From JBGTKH01 sp041744735 (lineage in GTDB: Bacteria; Planctomycetota; Planctomycetia; Pirellulales; Pirellulaceae), in NCBI GenBank assembly GCA_041744735.1, contig JBGTKH010000111.1, forward strand, positions 1 to 6,498: a stretch of 6,498 nt of DNA, written 5' to 3'. Each line of letters opens with the position of its first letter. Position 1 is the first letter of the stretch. A model generated the notes under the pieces. That model saw only the letters and a list, made by a program, of their open reading frames with translations. It was not told the origin of the DNA and ran no database searches. Shown here one piece after another: positions 1-6,370 of the stretch. The translations under genes were made by a program, and so were the position numbers.

Positions 1-1887
1 CTCGCGCAGCCCGTTGTTGTTTTTGTCGTGGTAGACGACGCCGGAAATCGACGCGGGCGGATGTTCGCAGAAGTTGTAGTCCACGCCCACGTCGCCCGAC
101 CCGAGCACGATATTGCGGATGCGGTCGTTGCCGTCCAACGCTCCCAGCTCGATGCCGCTGATCGTGCCCACGTGCTCGTCGCCGTCGAGCAATCCGTCGG
201 GAGTGTGCTCAACAATTGTGTAGGTGCCCAGCGGCAGATCGATGAAGCGGTAGTTGCCGTTAGCGTCCGTTCGCGTTTCGCGAATCGTGCCTTGCGAGTC
301 GATCAACTGCACCAGTACGCCGGCCAACGGTTCAGCGCCAGCGGCATCGGGGTCGAGGCAATCGCCTTCATGTCTGGCCAAGTGCACGTGGCCGTGAATC
401 TCGGCCAGCTTGAGTTCGCCGAAGTTATATTCGATGCCTTGTGCGCCGCTGGTTAGCCGCACGTTTTCGATGCGGTCATTATGAGTCGTACCCGTCGGCA
501 CCCCGTTGACGGTGCCCGCTGCATCTATTCCATCAACATACGGCGCCGGCTGTACGGACTCGACGATGCGGTACGTGCCGGGCGCCAAATCGCACGCTTC
601 GTAGAAGCCGTTGGCACCAGTCAAAATGGTGCGAGTCGCTTGCGGGGAAATCGTGTCGACGCCGATAATCTGTACCGCGACGTTCGGAATACCCTCTTCG
701 CCCGCTTCGCGCAAACCATTGTTGTTGCGGTCATGATAAACGTAACCGCTCACGCACACGGGCAATGCTTCGGCAAAGTCGTAGTTAATACCTTCTTGAT
801 CGCCGAGCGGAATCGTAATCTCCGTCAAGATATCTCGGTTGCCGGCCACTGTTTGGCCGACGGTTGTCCCTTGGACTGTGCCGGGAATCGCGCCGACGCT
901 GAGATATCCAGCGGGCTGCGTTTCGCGCACCTGGTACGTGCCCGGTTTCAAGTCCAACTGCCGGCCGAATTCGTAATCGCCCTGATCATCGGTGGTCGTC
1001 GTGTGGCCGGTGAAAACAAACGAATCGCCTTCTTTCTTCCATAGCCCCAGCGAGACGCTGGCCAGTCCCTCGTCGCCCGACTCTTGCACCAGATTCAAAT
1101 TGCGGTCGTGAAACACGGTGCCGGAGATCGCAATCGGCAGCGGCACCTGTTGCAGCGGAAGCGCGGTTCCGGTCGAGCGGTCGCGCTGGCCGCCTTCGTC
1201 ATCGGCCGGCAGATTGAGACCAGTGCCGACGAGCAACGGGTCGTATTTGTTGCGGAACTCCGACTCGCCGTTGATGTCGTGATAGTGCGGCGCCGCGAAA
1301 AATGCTTGTAACTTGCTCCCCTGAAATTCGACGCCGGAGGCGATCGGATCGACGCCGTCGTTGATCAGAGTGACGTCCGTTTCGCTGGGGTCAAAGTCTT
1401 GCACTTCGTCGACGTCGATTTCGAACACCAACTTTTCGCCGACGTCGAAGCCGGTGAATTCCAGGACTAATTGCGAGCTGCCGTCGACGACCGTGGCCTT
1501 CACACTGTCGATGCCGTTTTGGGATACGATCTTGAACGGGAAAGCATGGTCGGCGCCCAAGCCGGACTCGGCGGTGTCGAAGATCATGTCGCCTAGACTC
1601 AGACCTGCCGGACTGCGATCTCCGTTCAGCACAACGCGAGCGAGCTGCGTGCCGGGGGCGCCGCCTTCAAACGTGAGCTCGAAGCGGTCGCCGTGCAAGT
1701 CGCTGCCGCTGTCTTGTTCGACGTATACCGCACCGACAAACAGCGGATCGGCGTTCAGCATGCGACGGTCTTCCATCGTCTCGAAGCGGCAGCGGCGATG
1801 GACGCACCGCTCTGTTTGTTCCGCATCTTGCTCGCGCGCCTGCACCCAACGCTGACACCAACTTGACAGTCTTTCCAGCAATCCCAC
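1..1887 (-). CDS. SdrD B-like repeat surface protein, LEPR-XLL-type N-terminus (C-terminus outside window)
   Basis: The frame is open for 629 codons from a GTG at 1887 and leaves the window still open. An in-frame stop lies 18 bases upstream of this GTG, and GGAGG sits 6 bases before it, so the start is well fixed. Residues 35-48 (FETMEDRRMLNADP) resemble the LEPR-XLL motif found near the N-terminus of many planctomycete surface proteins; no ordinary hydrophobic signal peptide precedes it. Residues ~50-250 form an acidic beta-rich region of unknown function. SdrD B-like (Cna-B-type) repeats follow at ~254-375, 378-490, 496-608 and 613 onward. Each opens with a variant of ISGxVYHDxNNNGxR and closes with a YNF-type motif. 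D/N-rich loops in repeats 2 and 4 look calcium-binding; those in 1 and 3 are degenerate. Such repeats act as rigid stalks on the cell surface. The protein is probably an envelope or extracellular structural or adhesion protein; its ligand is unknown. Confidence 0.88.
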   Translation of the reverse strand, partial: MGLLERLSSWCQRWVQAREQDAEQTERCVHRRCRFETMEDRRMLNADPLFVGAVYVEQDSGSDLHGDRFELTFEGGAPGTQLARVVLNGDRSPAGLSLGDMIFDTAESGLGADHAFPFKIVSQNGIDSVKATVVDGSSQLVLEFTGFDVGEKLVFEIDVDEVQDFDPSETDVTLINDGVDPIASGVEFQGSKLQAFFAAPHYHDINGESEFRNKYDPLLVGTGLNLPADDEGGQRDRSTGTALPLQQVPLPIAISGTVFHDRNLNLVQESGDEGLASVSLGLWKKEGDSFVFTGHTTTTDDQGDYEFGRQLDLKPGTYQVRETQPAGYLSVGAIPGTVQGTTVGQTVAGNRDILTEITIPLGDQEGINYDFAEALPVCVSGYVYHDRNNNGLREAGEEGIPNVAVQIIGVDTISPQATRTILTGANGFYEACDLAPGTYRIVESVQPAPYVDGIDAAGTVNGVPTGTTHNDRIENVRLTSGAQGIEYNFGELKLAEIHGHVHLARHEGDCLDPDAAGAEPLAGVLVQLIDSQGTIRETRTDANGNYRFIDLPLGTYTIVEHTPDGLLDGDEHVGTISGIELGALDGNDRIRNIVLGSGDVGVDYNFCEHPPASISGVVYHDKNNNGLRE

Positions 1888-1893
1888 GCTGCA

Positions 1894-1898
1894 CCTCC
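1894..1898 (-). promoter_or_regulatory. Shine-Dalgarno deciding the GTG start of the SdrD-type gene
   Basis: On the minus strand this reads GGAGG, 6 bases before the GTG at 1887-1885. No ATG or other start lies between the upstream in-frame stop and this GTG, so the site supports a GTG start. A weak hairpin (1909-1926, CGTC/GACG core with a 3-nt loop) lies just upstream in the leader. Confidence 0.75.
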
Positions 1899-1929
1899 GT
1901 GCTTACCCGATCGTCCTTGACGGATCTTC

Positions 1930-2000
1930 GTAGCCGAACTCGTGAGAGATCGGATTTCTCAGATGTTACTTGGCCACCGAAGTCTCACGACTTCGGCTAC
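1930..2000. repeat. Paired intergenic hairpins in inverted orientation
   Basis: The outer arms 1930-1947 and 1983-2000 are inverted copies matching at 17 of 18 bases (GTAGCCGAA.../...TTCGGCTAC). Each arm also belongs to its own small hairpin. The left one is 1934-1953, with 7 of 8 pairs around GTGA. The right one is 1977-1996, with a perfect 8-bp stem CCGAAGTC/GACTTCGG around TCAC. The unit sits between the stop of the WD40 gene and the start of the SdrD-type gene. It resembles a REP/BIME-like intergenic repeat. There is no following U-tract, so a classical intrinsic terminator is not supported, though it could protect mRNA ends or lower read-through. Confidence 0.6.
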
Positions 2001-2024
2001 TTCAACTATTGAAATGCTTTCTAT

Positions 2025-3104
2025 TTAGTCCCTGATTGCTTGCACCGCGCCGCTCTCGATCCGCGCGTTCCGCGTGCGATCGCGCGTGGCGCGCCATTGG
2101 CCGGTGGCCTGATTGCTCACGTCCCACACGCGCACCGTGGTGTCGTAACTGCCTGAGACCAGGATGCCGTTGCGACAGTCCAGCGCAGCGATGCTGCCGG
2201 TGTGACCTTCGAGTCGGCCGATCTCCGCCCGAGTCGGAACATCCCACAGACGGATCACGTTGTCGCTGCCGCCCGTGGCCAGCTTACCGTGCGAAATGAA
2301 CACCAGCGAAAACACTTTGGCATTGAGCGTCGGCAGATCGAAATGTTCGTCGGTATTGACAGTCGACCACACGCGCACCACGCGGTCTTCGCCCGCTGAC
2401 ACCAGTTGCGAGCCATCGGGCGAGAACGTTAACGCCCGAATCCGCTGCTGATGCGCCGCTTGATCTCGCAACTGTTGCCCGCTGGCCATGCTCCAAAAGC
2501 GAATGCGCCCGTTGCGGCCGCCGGCTGCCAAGATCGTGTTATCCGGAGAAAACGCCACGGCTCGCATGTCGCGGCAGGGGCAATCCAATTCGTACAATGG
2601 CCGCGCGGTGGCAACTTCGTACACACGCAGCTTGTCTTCAAAACCGGTCGTGGCCAGCAGCCGTCCGTCGTGGCTGTAGACCAAAAAGCTGATGACTTGT
2701 TCGTGCTCGGCAAATACGCGCAGCTTTTCTCCGGTCGTGGCATTCCAAAAAACCACACGCCGGTCGTTGCCGGCCGTGGCCAGTATCGAACCATCGGGCG
2801 AGTAGACGATCGCGCGGACCCAATCGGTGTGTCCGTCAAGCCGCTGGACCAGTTCGCCGCTGATCCTGTTCCAAACACGCACCATGTGGTCATCTCCGGC
2901 CGTGGCTAATAGATCGCCGCCAGGCCGCAAACTAAGGGCCGTCACCACAGGTGCCTTTTCTGTTGACTCTTGTTTCGATTTCAGATCGAGCGTGCGGCTG
3001 GGCCAATCGGCCACATTGTTGTCGTCGGCCAGCGTCGCGCCGGCCGCGCAAAGTGTGCTAGCGATCAGCAGCCAGACCAGCGGCGTGTCGGCCAAACGAA
3101 TCAT
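2025..3104 (-). CDS. Exported seven-bladed WD40 repeat protein
   Basis: This 359-residue protein starts at an ATG with GAGG 8 bases upstream (3113-3116). Residues 1-27 look like a Sec signal peptide: a short charged start, a hydrophobic core around LVWLLIASTLCAAG, and a possible cleavage after ATLA. The Cys in the core does not fit a lipobox. After a ~25-residue linker come seven WD40 repeats at about 51-92, 93-134, 135-177, 178-218, 219-261, 262-301 and 302-337. They show SPDG turns and terminal VRVW, VVFW, LRVY, IRFW, VRVW, IRLW and VRVW strands, enough for one closed beta-propeller. A basic tail of ~20 residues follows. No kinase, protease or cytochrome domain is attached, so it is probably a periplasmic or surface protein-binding scaffold; its partner is unknown. 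The next gene downstream on this strand is the SdrD-type gene, 137 bases away; co-transcription is possible but unproven. Confidence 0.9.
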   Translation of the reverse strand: MIRLADTPLVWLLIASTLCAAGATLADDNNVADWPSRTLDLKSKQESTEKAPVVTALSLRPGGDLLATAGDDHMVRVWNRISGELVQRLDGHTDWVRAIVYSPDGSILATAGNDRRVVFWNATTGEKLRVFAEHEQVISFLVYSHDGRLLATTGFEDKLRVYEVATARPLYELDCPCRDMRAVAFSPDNTILAAGGRNGRIRFWSMASGQQLRDQAAHQQRIRALTFSPDGSQLVSAGEDRVVRVWSTVNTDEHFDLPTLNAKVFSLVFISHGKLATGGSDNVIRLWDVPTRAEIGRLEGHTGSIAALDCRNGILVSGSYDTTVRVWDVSNQATGQWRATRDRTRNARIESGAVQAIRD

Positions 3105-3272
3105 GGCGGGAACCTCGTCATCATGAGTGCGGGTGGGTCCGAAGTCTTGCGCGCAGCGCCGTAGAATTCTTCTATCGGCACAACCGGACGAACCGCCATA
3201 GACGAAGCGGACAGAAGTGTCCCGCGAGTGAAGCTTTGCGGGTTAGGTAAGCGCTTGGTGGCTAGTAAGAAT

Positions 3273-3328
3273 GTACGATGGTCCTCCGAGGCCGTCGAAG
3301 CCGGCCAAAGGCGACGGCCTCGGAGGGC
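3273..3328. repeat. Left part of a palindromic intergenic repeat interrupted by the IS
   Basis: Bases 3283-3297 and 3312-3326 form a perfect 15-bp stem (CCTCCGAGGCCGTCG and its complement) around a 14-nt loop at 3298-3311. The left arm continues outward to 3273 (GTACGATGGT), but its partner is missing here and reappears at 4994-5001 beyond the IS. Joining 3273-3328 to 4994-5001 gives a 64-base palindrome with 25-base arms matching at 24 positions; the exception is a G-T wobble. It is therefore the target site of the insertion, not part of the element. Confidence 0.75.
3316..3328. repeat. Left target-site duplication of the IS
   Basis: GGCCTCGGAGGGC here is identical to 4981-4993 and directly abuts the left terminal inverted repeat. 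The boundary is ambiguous by one base at each end. If the element begins with C (12-bp inverted repeats), the duplication is 11 bp (GCCTCGGAGGG). Duplications of roughly 8-13 bp are known in the IS4 family. Confidence 0.75.
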
Positions 3329-3339
3329 TTGTCCTTACC
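3329..3339. repeat. Left terminal inverted repeat of the IS
   Basis: TTGTCCTTACC is the exact reverse complement of 4970-4980. After three mismatched bases a further ATTT matches between the two inward-read ends. The repeat can be extended outward by one base (C3328/G4981) at the cost of shortening the direct repeat. Confidence 0.75.
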
Positions 3340-3396
3340 GTGATTTTAGGCGTGGTAGCAGCCTGATGACAGCGTTGGTTTGTTGGTGAGGCTAGC

Positions 3397-3588
3397 GTGA
3401 TGAACGAGTGTGGCGGGGCGGAGTTGCGTGATCCCACAAACCAGGGAGCGGCGAAGGCCGTAATCAGCAAGAGAGCCGTGCAGGAGGCAGGGCACCAGGG
3501 CATCGTGGGTGAGGGCCTACGCAAGCGATGCTGCCACGTCTGCACGGAGGTCGTTCGATGCAAGCCAATCAAGACTGGGCTCAAATGA
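3397..3588 (+). CDS. Possible small ORF in the IS leader, overlapping the transposase start
   Basis: This is a 63-codon frame starting GTG-ATG, with GAGG at 3388-3391, that is 5 bases before the GTG or 8 before the ATG. It ends 31 bases inside the transposase gene in a different frame. The predicted peptide is hydrophilic, has four cysteines near its end (RCCHVC and VVRC), and shows no transmembrane segment or recognised domain. If real, it could be translationally coupled to the transposase or modulate it. The alternative is that it is chance coding in the untranslated leader. I do not recognise the product, and the evidence is limited to the ribosome-binding site, position and length. Confidence 0.25.
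   Translation: MMNECGGAELRDPTNQGAAKAVISKRAVQEAGHQGIVGEGLRKRCCHVCTEVVRCKPIKTGLK
3546..3550 (+). promoter_or_regulatory. Shine-Dalgarno of the transposase
   Basis: GGAGG lies 7 bases before the ATG at 3558. The frame is also open upstream to an ATG at 3528, but that start has no comparable site. The ATG at 3558 also gives the N-terminus expected for Tn5-like transposases, with the Trp and LGDKRR motifs close to the start. Confidence 0.7.
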
Positions 3589-4964
3589 ATTTTGGCAATT
3601 GTCAACTGGGAGACAAGCGGCGCACCGCGCGGCTGGTGAAAGTTGCGACCGAAGTCGCCAACAATCCCTCGGCCAGCTTTCCCGATCAAATGCCGACCTG
3701 GAGTGATTTGAAGGCCGCTTACAACTTGTTTGATTGCGACGACGTGACGTTCGAGGCCGTCGCGCGTCCGCATTGGGAGCAAACCATCGACCGCACCGCG
3801 GGACGCTACCTCGTGATCGGCGACACGACGGAACTCGACTTCGGACGGCACCGCGACGTGCCGGGATTGGGGCCGACGGGCAACGGCGGCGGCTTGGGGT
3901 TTCTGTTGCACAACGCCTTGCTGGTCGCGGCGGACACCAACGAGGTCATCGGCGTCGCCGGTCAGACGATTCACTACCGTCCGGAAACGCCAGCCTCGAA
4001 GAAGAAGTCGTCGCGGAAAGAACACAGCGCCGCGCGGTTGCAGCGCGACCGCGAGTCGCAAGTGTGGGGCCAGGTGATCGCTCAAGTCGGCCCGCCGCCG
4101 GAGGGCGTCGAGTGGGTTCACGTGCTCGATCGCGGCGGCGACAACTTCGAAGTCTATTGTCACTTGCAGCAGCAACACAGTGGCTGGGTGGTCCGCGCCG
4201 GCAAGCTGAACCGCTATGTTTTGGCGGGCGCGGACGCGCAGCACATGAAGCTCGAGGACTACCTTCCGCAACTCGAACTGCGCGGCACGTACGAGTTGTC
4301 GCAGCGCGCCCGGCCGGGACAAAAGGCGCGCACGGCCAAGCTGGAAGTCCGCGTCGGCTCGATCCAGATGCCGCTGCCGCATCACACGAGTCCCTGGGTG
4401 CGGGAACTGCATCCGCAACCGATCGCGATGAACGTCGTGCAGGTGGTCGAAGTCGACGCTCCGGCCGGCGTGGAGCCCATCTGCTGGGTGCTGCTCACGT
4501 CGCTGCCGGCCGACACGTTCGCGCAGACCTGGACGGTGATCGAAGACTACGAAGCGCGGTGGTTGGTGGAAGAATATCACAAGGCGCTCAAGACCGGTTG
4601 CCGCGTGACGGATCGGCAATTGAAGACCGCCGGTCGGTTGGAAGCGATGGTCGGGCTGATGAGCGTGGCGGCCGTGCGGTTGCTGCGGCTGAAATCGTTG
4701 GCGCGCACCTCGCCGGAAATCCCGGCCCAGCGCGTGGTGCCGCGCGTCTGGCTGCAGATGCTGAAAGCGGCGCGGAAAGGATTGCGTCGGGTGCATGATT
4801 TAACCGTGGGACAGTTTTGGCGCGAGGTGGCGAAGCTGGGCGGCTTCCTGGGCCGCAAAGGCGACGGCGACCCCGGCTGGATCACCATCTGGCGAGGCTG
4901 GGAGAAACTTAACAACTTCGTCCACGGCGCCACGCTCGCCAACAAGCTCGCATTCAAAGAATAA
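3558..4964 (+). CDS. IS4-family Tn5-like DDE transposase
   Basis: This is an intact 468-residue enzyme expected to cut and join the IS ends. The N-terminal ~75 residues match the Tn5-type DNA-binding domain (Trp7, LGDKRRTARL, then PSASFPD and LKAAYNLF). The catalytic core shows the first Asp in GDTTELDF (Asp89), the second in LDRGGDNFE (Asp191), and the Glu in YEARWLVEEYHKALK. That last stretch fits the IS4-family Y-(2)-R-(3)-E-(6)-K signature exactly: Tyr331, Arg334, Glu338, Lys345. Residues ~425-458 (LGGFLGRKGDGDPGW, then WRGWEKL) match the Tn5 dimerisation domain. Length is close to Tn5 transposase (476). All key residues are present with no frameshift, so it is probably functional. It is transcribed opposite to the flanking host genes. 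An alternative start at 3528 would add ten residues. Confidence 0.93.
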   Translation: MQANQDWAQMNFGNCQLGDKRRTARLVKVATEVANNPSASFPDQMPTWSDLKAAYNLFDCDDVTFEAVARPHWEQTIDRTAGRYLVIGDTTELDFGRHRDVPGLGPTGNGGGLGFLLHNALLVAADTNEVIGVAGQTIHYRPETPASKKKSSRKEHSAARLQRDRESQVWGQVIAQVGPPPEGVEWVHVLDRGGDNFEVYCHLQQQHSGWVVRAGKLNRYVLAGADAQHMKLEDYLPQLELRGTYELSQRARPGQKARTAKLEVRVGSIQMPLPHHTSPWVRELHPQPIAMNVVQVVEVDAPAGVEPICWVLLTSLPADTFAQTWTVIEDYEARWLVEEYHKALKTGCRVTDRQLKTAGRLEAMVGLMSVAAVRLLRLKSLARTSPEIPAQRVVPRVWLQMLKAARKGLRRVHDLTVGQFWREVAKLGGFLGRKGDGDPGWITIWRGWEKLNNFVHGATLANKLAFKE

Positions 4965-4969
4965 ATGTG

Positions 4970-4980
4970 GGTAAGGACAA
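4970..4980. repeat. Right terminal inverted repeat of the IS
   Basis: GGTAAGGACAA is the exact complement of 3329-3339. It starts 6 bases after the transposase stop codon and is followed at once by the right copy of the 13-bp direct repeat. Confidence 0.75.
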
Positions 4981-5001
4981 GGCCTCGGAGGGCCATCGTA
5001 C
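4981..5001. repeat. Right target-site duplication plus remaining arm of the split palindrome
   Basis: Bases 4981-4993 (GGCCTCGGAGGGC) duplicate 3316-3328. Bases 4994-5001 (CATCGTAC) supply the missing outer arm of the palindrome that begins at 3273. Read alone, the whole 21 bases is also an inverted copy of 3273-3293 (20 of 21). This could be mistaken for long IS ends, but the direct repeats and the inner TTGTCCTTACC repeats explain it better. Confidence 0.72.
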
Positions 5002-5039
5002 GAAAACCAGCGGCCCAATAAGATCGGTCAAGCCAAACG

Positions 5040-6329
5040 CTAGTCGCGTTTCTCCAGCGGCACGAAATCGCGTTTGGGCGAGCCGGTGTAGATTTGCCGC
5101 GGGCGGCAGATGCGTTTGGTGGACGAGTTGTTCATCTCGACCCAATGGGCGATCCAGCCGGGCAGTCGGCCCATGGCGAACAGCACGGTGAACATCTGCT
5201 GCGGAATGCCGATGGCGCGGTAAATCACGCCGGAATAGAAATCGACGTTGGGATACAACTTTCGCTCGATGAAGTACGGATCGTTCAGCGCGACCTGCTC
5301 CAATTCCTGAGCGACTTCGAACAGCGGATCTTTGATCTGCAGCTTGGCCAGCAGTTTGTCGCAGCTTGCTTTGATGATTTTCGCCCGCGGGTCGTAGTTC
5401 TTGTACACGCGGTGGCCGAAGCCCATCAGTCGGATGTTGCTGGATTTGTCTTTTGCCATGTTGACGTACTTCTTCACGTCGCCGCCCTCTTCGATGATCC
5501 GCTCCAGCATGTTCACGCAAGCCTCGTTGGCTCCGCCGTGCAGCGGTCCCCACAAGGCACAGATGCCGGCCGAGACCGACGCAAACAGATTCGCCTCGGA
5601 CGATCCCACCATGCGCACCGTGGACGTGCTGCAGTTCTGTTCGTGATCGGCGTGCACGATCAACAGCAGGTTCAGCGCCTCGACGAAATCCTGGTCGATC
5701 TCGTACGGCTCGCTGGGCACGGCGAACATCATCTGCAAGAAGTTCTCACAGTAATTCAAATCGTTCTGCGGGTAGATGAACGGCTGGCCACATGACTTTT
5801 TGTAACTGTACGCCGCGATCGTGGGCAGCTTGGCCATCAGCCGATGGATCGAAATCTCCACCTGCCGGGCATCGCGCGGATTGAGCGAGTCTTGATAGAA
5901 GGTGGAAAGAGCGCTCACCACCGACGACAGAATCGCCATCGGATGTGCGTCGCGCGGAAAGCCGCCGTAGAATTCCCGCATGTCCTCGTGGATCATCGTA
6001 TGCCGGCGGATCGACGTACGGAAAGAATCCAGTTGCTTCGCGTTCGGCAATTCACCATAGATCAGTAAATAGCTGGTTTCGACGAAGTCGCAGTGCTCGG
6101 CCAGCAATTCGATGGGGTAGCCGCGGTATCGCAAGACTCCTTCCTCGCCGTCTAGGAAGGTAATGCTGCTGGTGGTCGAGCCGGTGTTGACAAATCCCTC
6201 GTCGAGCGTGACCAGCCCCGTCTCGGCCCGCAATTTAGAGATGTCCACGGCCCGTTCGTCTTCGGTTCCTGCCACGACGGCAAGGTCATATTCGCGGTCC
6301 CTGTAACGCAACTTGGCTGACTCGGCCAT
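5040..6329 (-). CDS. gltA: Citrate synthase (type II, Gram-negative-like)
   Basis: This cytoplasmic TCA-cycle enzyme condenses oxaloacetate and acetyl-CoA to citrate. The 429-residue product is the length of E. coli GltA (427) and is collinear with it. Active-site motifs are HADHEQNCSTS (His229), GPLHGGANEA (His264), GFGHRVYK (His306), NVDFYSG (Asp363), GRLPGW (Arg388) and the closing RPRQIYTG. An N-terminal domain of ~50 residues before the core is typical of the hexameric, NADH-regulated type. Several residues tied to NADH binding in E. coli seem kept (Arg109, His110, Thr111, Tyr145, Arg163, Lys167), while the position of E. coli Cys206 is Ser. The start at 6329 is chosen over an in-frame ATG at 6467: AAGGAA lies 7 bases before it, and the 46 extra residues would not resemble the family. 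No hairpin terminator is seen between its stop and the IS. Confidence 0.96.
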   Translation of the reverse strand: MAESAKLRYRDREYDLAVVAGTEDERAVDISKLRAETGLVTLDEGFVNTGSTTSSITFLDGEEGVLRYRGYPIELLAEHCDFVETSYLLIYGELPNAKQLDSFRTSIRRHTMIHEDMREFYGGFPRDAHPMAILSSVVSALSTFYQDSLNPRDARQVEISIHRLMAKLPTIAAYSYKKSCGQPFIYPQNDLNYCENFLQMMFAVPSEPYEIDQDFVEALNLLLIVHADHEQNCSTSTVRMVGSSEANLFASVSAGICALWGPLHGGANEACVNMLERIIEEGGDVKKYVNMAKDKSSNIRLMGFGHRVYKNYDPRAKIIKASCDKLLAKLQIKDPLFEVAQELEQVALNDPYFIERKLYPNVDFYSGVIYRAIGIPQQMFTVLFAMGRLPGWIAHWVEMNNSSTKRICRPRQIYTGSPKRDFVPLEKRD

Positions 6330-6336
6330 GGGCAAT

Positions 6337-6342
6337 TTCCTT
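6337..6342 (-). promoter_or_regulatory. Shine-Dalgarno of gltA
   Basis: On the minus strand this reads AAGGAA, 7 bases before the ATG at 6329. It supports the 429-residue start rather than the longer in-frame extension to 6467. Confidence 0.6.
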
Positions 6343-6370
6343 TTCACGACATGAAGAAGCGCAACCCGAA

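Larger units (their letters stand above)
3329..4980 (+). mobile_element. Complete IS4-family (Tn5/IS50-like) insertion sequence, ~1.65 kb
   Basis: The element is bounded by 11-bp inverted repeats (TTGTCCTTACC at the left, GGTAAGGACAA at the right) and flanked by identical 13-bp direct repeats. It carries one intact transposase gene. About 230 bases lie between the left end and the transposase start, with a possible short ORF, while only 16 bases follow the transposase stop. With matched ends, an undamaged transposase and identical duplications, the copy appears young and possibly active. It inserted inside an intergenic palindrome between gltA and the WD40 gene, so no host coding sequence is broken. 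Family assignment comes from transposase motifs; the exact IS name cannot be given from sequence alone. Confidence 0.85.

Noticed and set aside
28..1311. Three plus-strand frames (28-456, 481-1044, 1084-1311) over the SdrD-type gene
   Set aside because: They lie antisense to a continuous 629-codon frame that carries four recognisable repeats and a good start; none shows a domain or ribosome-binding site.
1888..2024. Intrinsic terminator for the WD40 gene
   Set aside because: The hairpins here are not followed by a U-rich tract on the minus strand, so only a repeat or hairpin call is supported.
3243..4796. A 517-codon open frame on the minus strand opposite the transposase
   Set aside because: It is rich in His, Arg, Gln and Pro, has no recognisable domain, crosses the IS boundary and lies wholly antisense to a transposase with all catalytic motifs. 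It is a GC-rich shadow frame.
3734..4798. A 354-codon plus-strand frame inside the transposase gene
   Set aside because: It is highly Arg/Gly/Ala-rich, with no motif, and is out of frame with the clearly real transposase.
3273..5001. Treating the 21-bp inverted match 3273-3293/4981-5001 as the IS ends
   Set aside because: No target duplication flanks those ends. The inner TTGTCCTTACC repeats flanked by identical 13-bp direct repeats, together with the restored palindrome, give a consistent insertion.
5094..5795. A 233-codon plus-strand frame opposite gltA
   Set aside because: It is antisense to a well-conserved citrate synthase and shows no domain of its own.
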